DNA of 64,000 bases, from the NCBI RefSeq assembly GCF_023824195.1, contig NZ_CP085442.1, positions 844,001 through 908,000 of the forward strand, read 5' to 3'. Numbering within the stretch: the stretch's first letter is position 1; the number at the start of each line of letters is the position of its first letter. The stretch comes from Priestia megaterium. GTDB lineage: Bacteria > Bacillota > Bacilli > Bacillales > Bacillaceae_H. Positions 61,383 to 64,000 of this stretch are shown piece after piece. The notes below the pieces were generated by a model that ran no database searches, was not told the origin of the DNA, and worked only from the letters and a program-made list of their open reading frames with translations. The translations under genes were made by a program, and so were the position numbers.

Positions 61383-62144
61383 ATGAAAATGTCAGGAAAC
61401 ACTATTTTAATTACGGGCGGAGCGTCCGGAATTGGGTTGGCGCTTGCAGAACGTTTTTTAAATGAAGGAAATGAAGTCATTATTTGTGGAAGAAGGGAAT
61501 CAAAGCTGCAAGAAGCAAAAGAAAGATTCCCTTCGTTACATACAAAAGTGTGCGACGTATCAATAGAAGAAAGCAGAGTAGAGCTAGTAAAATGGGCGAC
61601 TGAAAGGTTCACAAAATTAAATGTTATTGTGAATAATGCAGGCATTCAGCAGCGCGTAAATCTTTTACACATGCACGAAGAGTGGCAGTATTACGAAAAA
61701 GAAATAATGAGTAATGTAAGTGCTCCTATTCATTTAACTTCGTTATTGATTCCTCATTTCGTTCAACAAGAACGAGCTGCGGTTATTAACGTAACGTCCG
61801 GGCTGTCTTTAACACCTGGAGCATGGGTGCCAATCTACAGCGCAACAAAAGCGGCGTTAAGGTCGTTTACGATTAGTTTAAGACATCAAGTAGAAGAAAC
61901 AAATACCGAAGTGATAGAAATTCTTCCTCCAGCCGTGAACACGGATTTAGGAGGACCGGGACTTCATACATTTGGAGCATCGCTTGATGACTTTACTGAT
62001 TCAATATTTGAAGAATTGAAAAAAGGTAAAATCGAAATTGGCTATGGAGATAGCGCTAAGAGGCTTCATGCTTCCAAAGAAGAAATTGAAAAAGCTACAG
62101 CACAGGCTTGGAATGGATTTTTGAAAAATAATCCTGAATTTTAA
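61383..62144 (+). CDS. Short-chain dehydrogenase/reductase (DltE-like)
   Basis: Classical SDR, 253 aa, ATG 61383 after GAGGAGG. The cofactor motif is TGGASGIGLALAERFL, NNAG is present, the catalytic serine is in VTSGLSL and the YxxxK motif is YSATK. IICGRRESKL suggests an NADPH-preferring arginine. It resembles DltE/YusR-type oxidoreductases; the substrate is unknown. Single gene ending at a bidirectional hairpin. Confidence 0.85.
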   Translation: MKMSGNTILITGGASGIGLALAERFLNEGNEVIICGRRESKLQEAKERFPSLHTKVCDVSIEESRVELVKWATERFTKLNVIVNNAGIQQRVNLLHMHEEWQYYEKEIMSNVSAPIHLTSLLIPHFVQQERAAVINVTSGLSLTPGAWVPIYSATKAALRSFTISLRHQVEETNTEVIEILPPAVNTDLGGPGLHTFGASLDDFTDSIFEELKKGKIEIGYGDSAKRLHASKEEIEKATAQAWNGFLKNNPEF

Positions 62145-62192
62145 AGGCAGCAAACAAAAAGCTTCCTAAACTCGTCAGTAGTAGCGGGTCAT

Positions 62193-62235
62193 AAAAAGCG
62201 TGTGTCCATAAAATAAATGAACACACGCTTTTTTG
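62193..62235. terminator. Bidirectional terminator
   Basis: Arms AAAAAGCGTGTGT and ACACACGCTTTTT with a 15-nt loop between the convergent SDR and MarR genes. Confidence 0.92.
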
Positions 62236-62237
62236 CA

Positions 62238-62693
62238 TTAACGATCCACAGTTTGTCTAATTCGTTTTTCCATTTTTTCAAGCATGCGGAGGTACTCATC
62301 CTGTTCTTCAGGAGTTAGAGCAAAAAGCATGTCTTGCCAAAATAAATTTCGCTGCTCAATTACATAGTTCACTAATGTTTCGCCAGCCTCTGTTAAGGAT
62401 ATCCATACAATTCGGCGGTCTTTTTGGTCACGTACGCGCTTAATGAGTGCATCATCTTCTAATTGATTTAATAAAATGGTAGTAGCCCCGGAGGTTAGCT
62501 TTAGATTTGAAGAAATTTCGGCTACCATACGTTTAGAGCTGACTCCAATGAATTTTAGAATTAAAAATTTCGTAATGGTCAAATTATAGGGCTGCTCACT
62601 GATTTTATCTTCCAAGAGCTTTCGCTTGAGTTCAAATAATGAGGTTTTGACTTGGTCAAGTTTTTCTAGTTTATCTATTAACTGCTGATCCAT
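62238..62693 (-). CDS. MarR-family regulator of the efflux locus
   Basis: Winged-helix repressor, 151 aa, from the ATG at 62693 (AAAGGTGAT upstream). The DNA-binding part is MVAEISSNLKLTSGATTILLNQLEDDALIKRVRDQKDRRIVWISLTEAG, with the wing DQKDRR. It is divergent from an efflux adaptor and transporter pair, the standard arrangement for MarR control of drug efflux. The inducer is unknown. Confidence 0.87.
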   Translation of the reverse strand: MDQQLIDKLEKLDQVKTSLFELKRKLLEDKISEQPYNLTITKFLILKFIGVSSKRMVAEISSNLKLTSGATTILLNQLEDDALIKRVRDQKDRRIVWISLTEAGETLVNYVIEQRNLFWQDMLFALTPEEQDEYLRMLEKMEKRIRQTVDR

Positions 62694-62732
62694 TATAATC
62701 ACCTTTTCTTTATCATTATAGGTGTTAAACAA

Positions 62733-63045
62733 TTGCTGCTAGTTACCTATTGTGGTTTATGTATATAGGGAGTTTGTTCCAAAAAAAGGAGCTGTTTTTG
62801 TGTATAACCCTATGCTTATATATCTAACTTTAAAGTAAAGTAAAGTACTTGTAAAGAAACCAAAACTTTTAAGTTGTATTTCAGTTAAAGATGTAGTAAA
62901 GTATTCAGTCGGGAAAACTTTATGAAACATAAATGTTTAGTTTTAAAAATAAATTAAAATCAAAGTTATTTACAACTAAATATCTTTGTGATAAAGTTAT
63001 CTAGCGTAATACTTAACTGAATGAAATATTAAGGAGGTAAAATAA
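62733..63045. other. Divergent control region between MarR and efflux genes
   Basis: AT-rich, 313 bp, without a gene. It contains a run of TAAAG/TAAAG-like repeats near 62828-62855 and short palindromes such as CTTTAAAG (62829-62836). A MarR operator is expected here, but I cannot pick one site with confidence. Confidence 0.4.
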
Positions 63046-63684
63046 ATGTCAAGAGGGCGTTTAATTTTAATGAACTTTATCGGAATTATTGTAGTATTAG
63101 CTTTAATTATTGGTGGGGGATACTATTATATTCAAAAATCTAATTATGTATCCACAGACAATGCAAAAGTGTCCGGCGACCTTTATACAGTAGTAGCGCC
63201 AGCGGCAGGTAAAGTAGCAAGCTGGAACATTGAAGAAGGTAAAGATGTTTCAAAAGATGATGAGGTAGCTAAAATCCAATCAGAAGATGGAGAAAAAACA
63301 GTTACAGTACCAGAAGATGGTAAAATCATCAAAACACAGGTAAAAGAAAATCAAATGGTTCAAGCTGGTCAACAAATTGCTAGCGAAGTAGATATGAATA
63401 ACTTATTTATCATTGCAAACATTAAAGAAGACAAATTAAAAGATATTGAAGCTGGCGATGACGTTGATGTAACAGTTGACGGAGATACTAAAACAACAAT
63501 CGATGGAAAAGTAGAAGAAATCGGTTATGCAACAAACTCAATTTTCTCATTAATGCCAAGCTCTAATTCAGACGGTAACTATACTAAAGTATCACAAACA
63601 GTTCCTGTTAAAATCTCTATTTCTAACTACTCTGAAAACGTACTACCAGGTATGAACGCAGAAGTTAAAATCTCTAAAAACTAA
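63046..63684 (+). CDS. HlyD/EmrA-type efflux adaptor (short form)
   Basis: Membrane-anchored adaptor of 212 aa with one N-terminal helix (FIGIIVVLALIIGGGYYYI) and a split biotinyl-lipoyl domain (STDNAKVSGDLYTVVAPAAGKVASWNIEEG and VPEDGKIIKTQVKENQMVQAGQQI), then a beta barrel ending PGMNAEVKISKN. It lacks the long coiled-coil hairpin of Gram-negative EmrA (about 390 aa), as expected for a cell with one membrane. Works with the DHA2 transporter that follows. Confidence 0.85.
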   Translation: MSRGRLILMNFIGIIVVLALIIGGGYYYIQKSNYVSTDNAKVSGDLYTVVAPAAGKVASWNIEEGKDVSKDDEVAKIQSEDGEKTVTVPEDGKIIKTQVKENQMVQAGQQIASEVDMNNLFIIANIKEDKLKDIEAGDDVDVTVDGDTKTTIDGKVEEIGYATNSIFSLMPSSNSDGNYTKVSQTVPVKISISNYSENVLPGMNAEVKISKN

Positions 63685-63726
63685 GAACGTACATGATTAA
63701 GAAGAGAAGAAAGGAGGAAGGAACTG

Positions 63727-64000
63727 ATGTCAGCAAACACGATACAACCAGAGGAAAGCTCAGTTAAAAAGCATATCCCGCTGCTAGTCGTACTTATGCT
63801 TGGATTATTCTTAGCAATTTTAAACCAAACGCTGCTAAATGTTGCGATTCCGCATCTGATTACAGAGTTTGGCGTTACGGCTAATACCGCACAGTGGTTG
63901 CTTACAGGATATATGCTTGTAAATGGTGCACTTATTCCATTATCAGCCTATTTAATTGAACGTTTTGGAGTTCGTCGCTTATTCTTATTTGCAATGGCCT
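63727..64000 (+). CDS. DHA2-family MFS drug transporter (3' truncated by window)
   Basis: Start of an EmrB/QacA-type 14-helix transporter. The ATG follows AAAGGAGGAAGG. The 91 visible codons include a first helix (LLVVLMLGLFLAILNQTLLNVAIPHL) with the NVAIP motif of the DHA2 family, then TAQWLLTGYMLVNGALIPLSAYLIERFGVRRLF, the conserved loop 2-3 motif. The rest lies beyond the window. It is 42 bp after the adaptor gene, and both are probably repressed by the divergent MarR protein. Confidence 0.87.
   Translation, partial: MSANTIQPEESSVKKHIPLLVVLMLGLFLAILNQTLLNVAIPHLITEFGVTANTAQWLLTGYMLVNGALIPLSAYLIERFGVRRLFLFAMA

Overview
The window looks like chromosome of a low-G+C, endospore-forming Bacillaceae, closest by gene content to Priestia (Bacillus) megaterium. 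The species call is inference, based on Bacillus-type AGGAGG ribosome sites, TTG/GTG starts, YfiYZ/YfhA-, YhgE-, YlmB/TenA- and HxlAB-type loci and a sigma-B promoter. It holds about 64 genes, two of them cut by the window edges. I see no rRNA, tRNA, CRISPR array, prophage or transposase gene.

Layout. 1-2.6 kb: tail of a CitS-like kinase, its CitT-like regulator and an orphan TctC-type binding lipoprotein. 2.9-5.9 kb: LysR regulator, divergent AbrB-type membrane protein, methyltransferase. 6-8.9 kb: OpuA-type glycine betaine importer. 9.5-15.9 kb: a polyamine-use locus (TetR regulator, aldehyde dehydrogenase, putrescine aminotransferase, a 25-aa ORF, agmatinase-like ureohydrolase, PuuP-like importer) tied together by related palindromes. 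16-22 kb: HAD phosphatase, then an organosulfur operon with two flavin monooxygenases and two DszC/SfnB-like enzymes. 22.4-25.5 kb: Fur-controlled hydroxamate siderophore uptake. 25.5-29.7 kb: DUF3231 protein, Nei glycosylase, MaoC-like hydratase, lipoprotein. 29.8-34.1 kb: MurNAc recycling (murQ-murR-murP-mupG). 34.3-39 kb: TPP riboswitch and thiamine-pyrimidine salvage (ylmB-tenA-thiZXY), then ferredoxin. 39.7-41.6 kb: formaldehyde fixation by the ribulose monophosphate route (hxlAB, hxlR). 41.8-45.2 kb: sigma-B stress pair and Fur-controlled feoAB. 45.3-52.4 kb: acetyltransferase, YhgE/Pip, methyltransferase, sigma-54, HxlR-type regulator with divergent oxidoreductase. 52.5-58.6 kb: heterodimeric ABC exporter, small unknown protein, acetate symporter with DUF485 partner. 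59-64 kb: IclR, AKR, SDR and a MarR-controlled EmrAB-like efflux locus running off the end.

The most unusual signal is a family of four MITE-like repeats (about 2612, 21966, 39386, 52403). Each has terminal inverted repeats and an intrinsic-terminator hairpin near one end. In all four the hairpin end lies 0-10 bp after a stop codon, in the same orientation as that gene. Hairpin sequences differ between copies but base pairing is kept, so the repeats look like portable transcription terminators.
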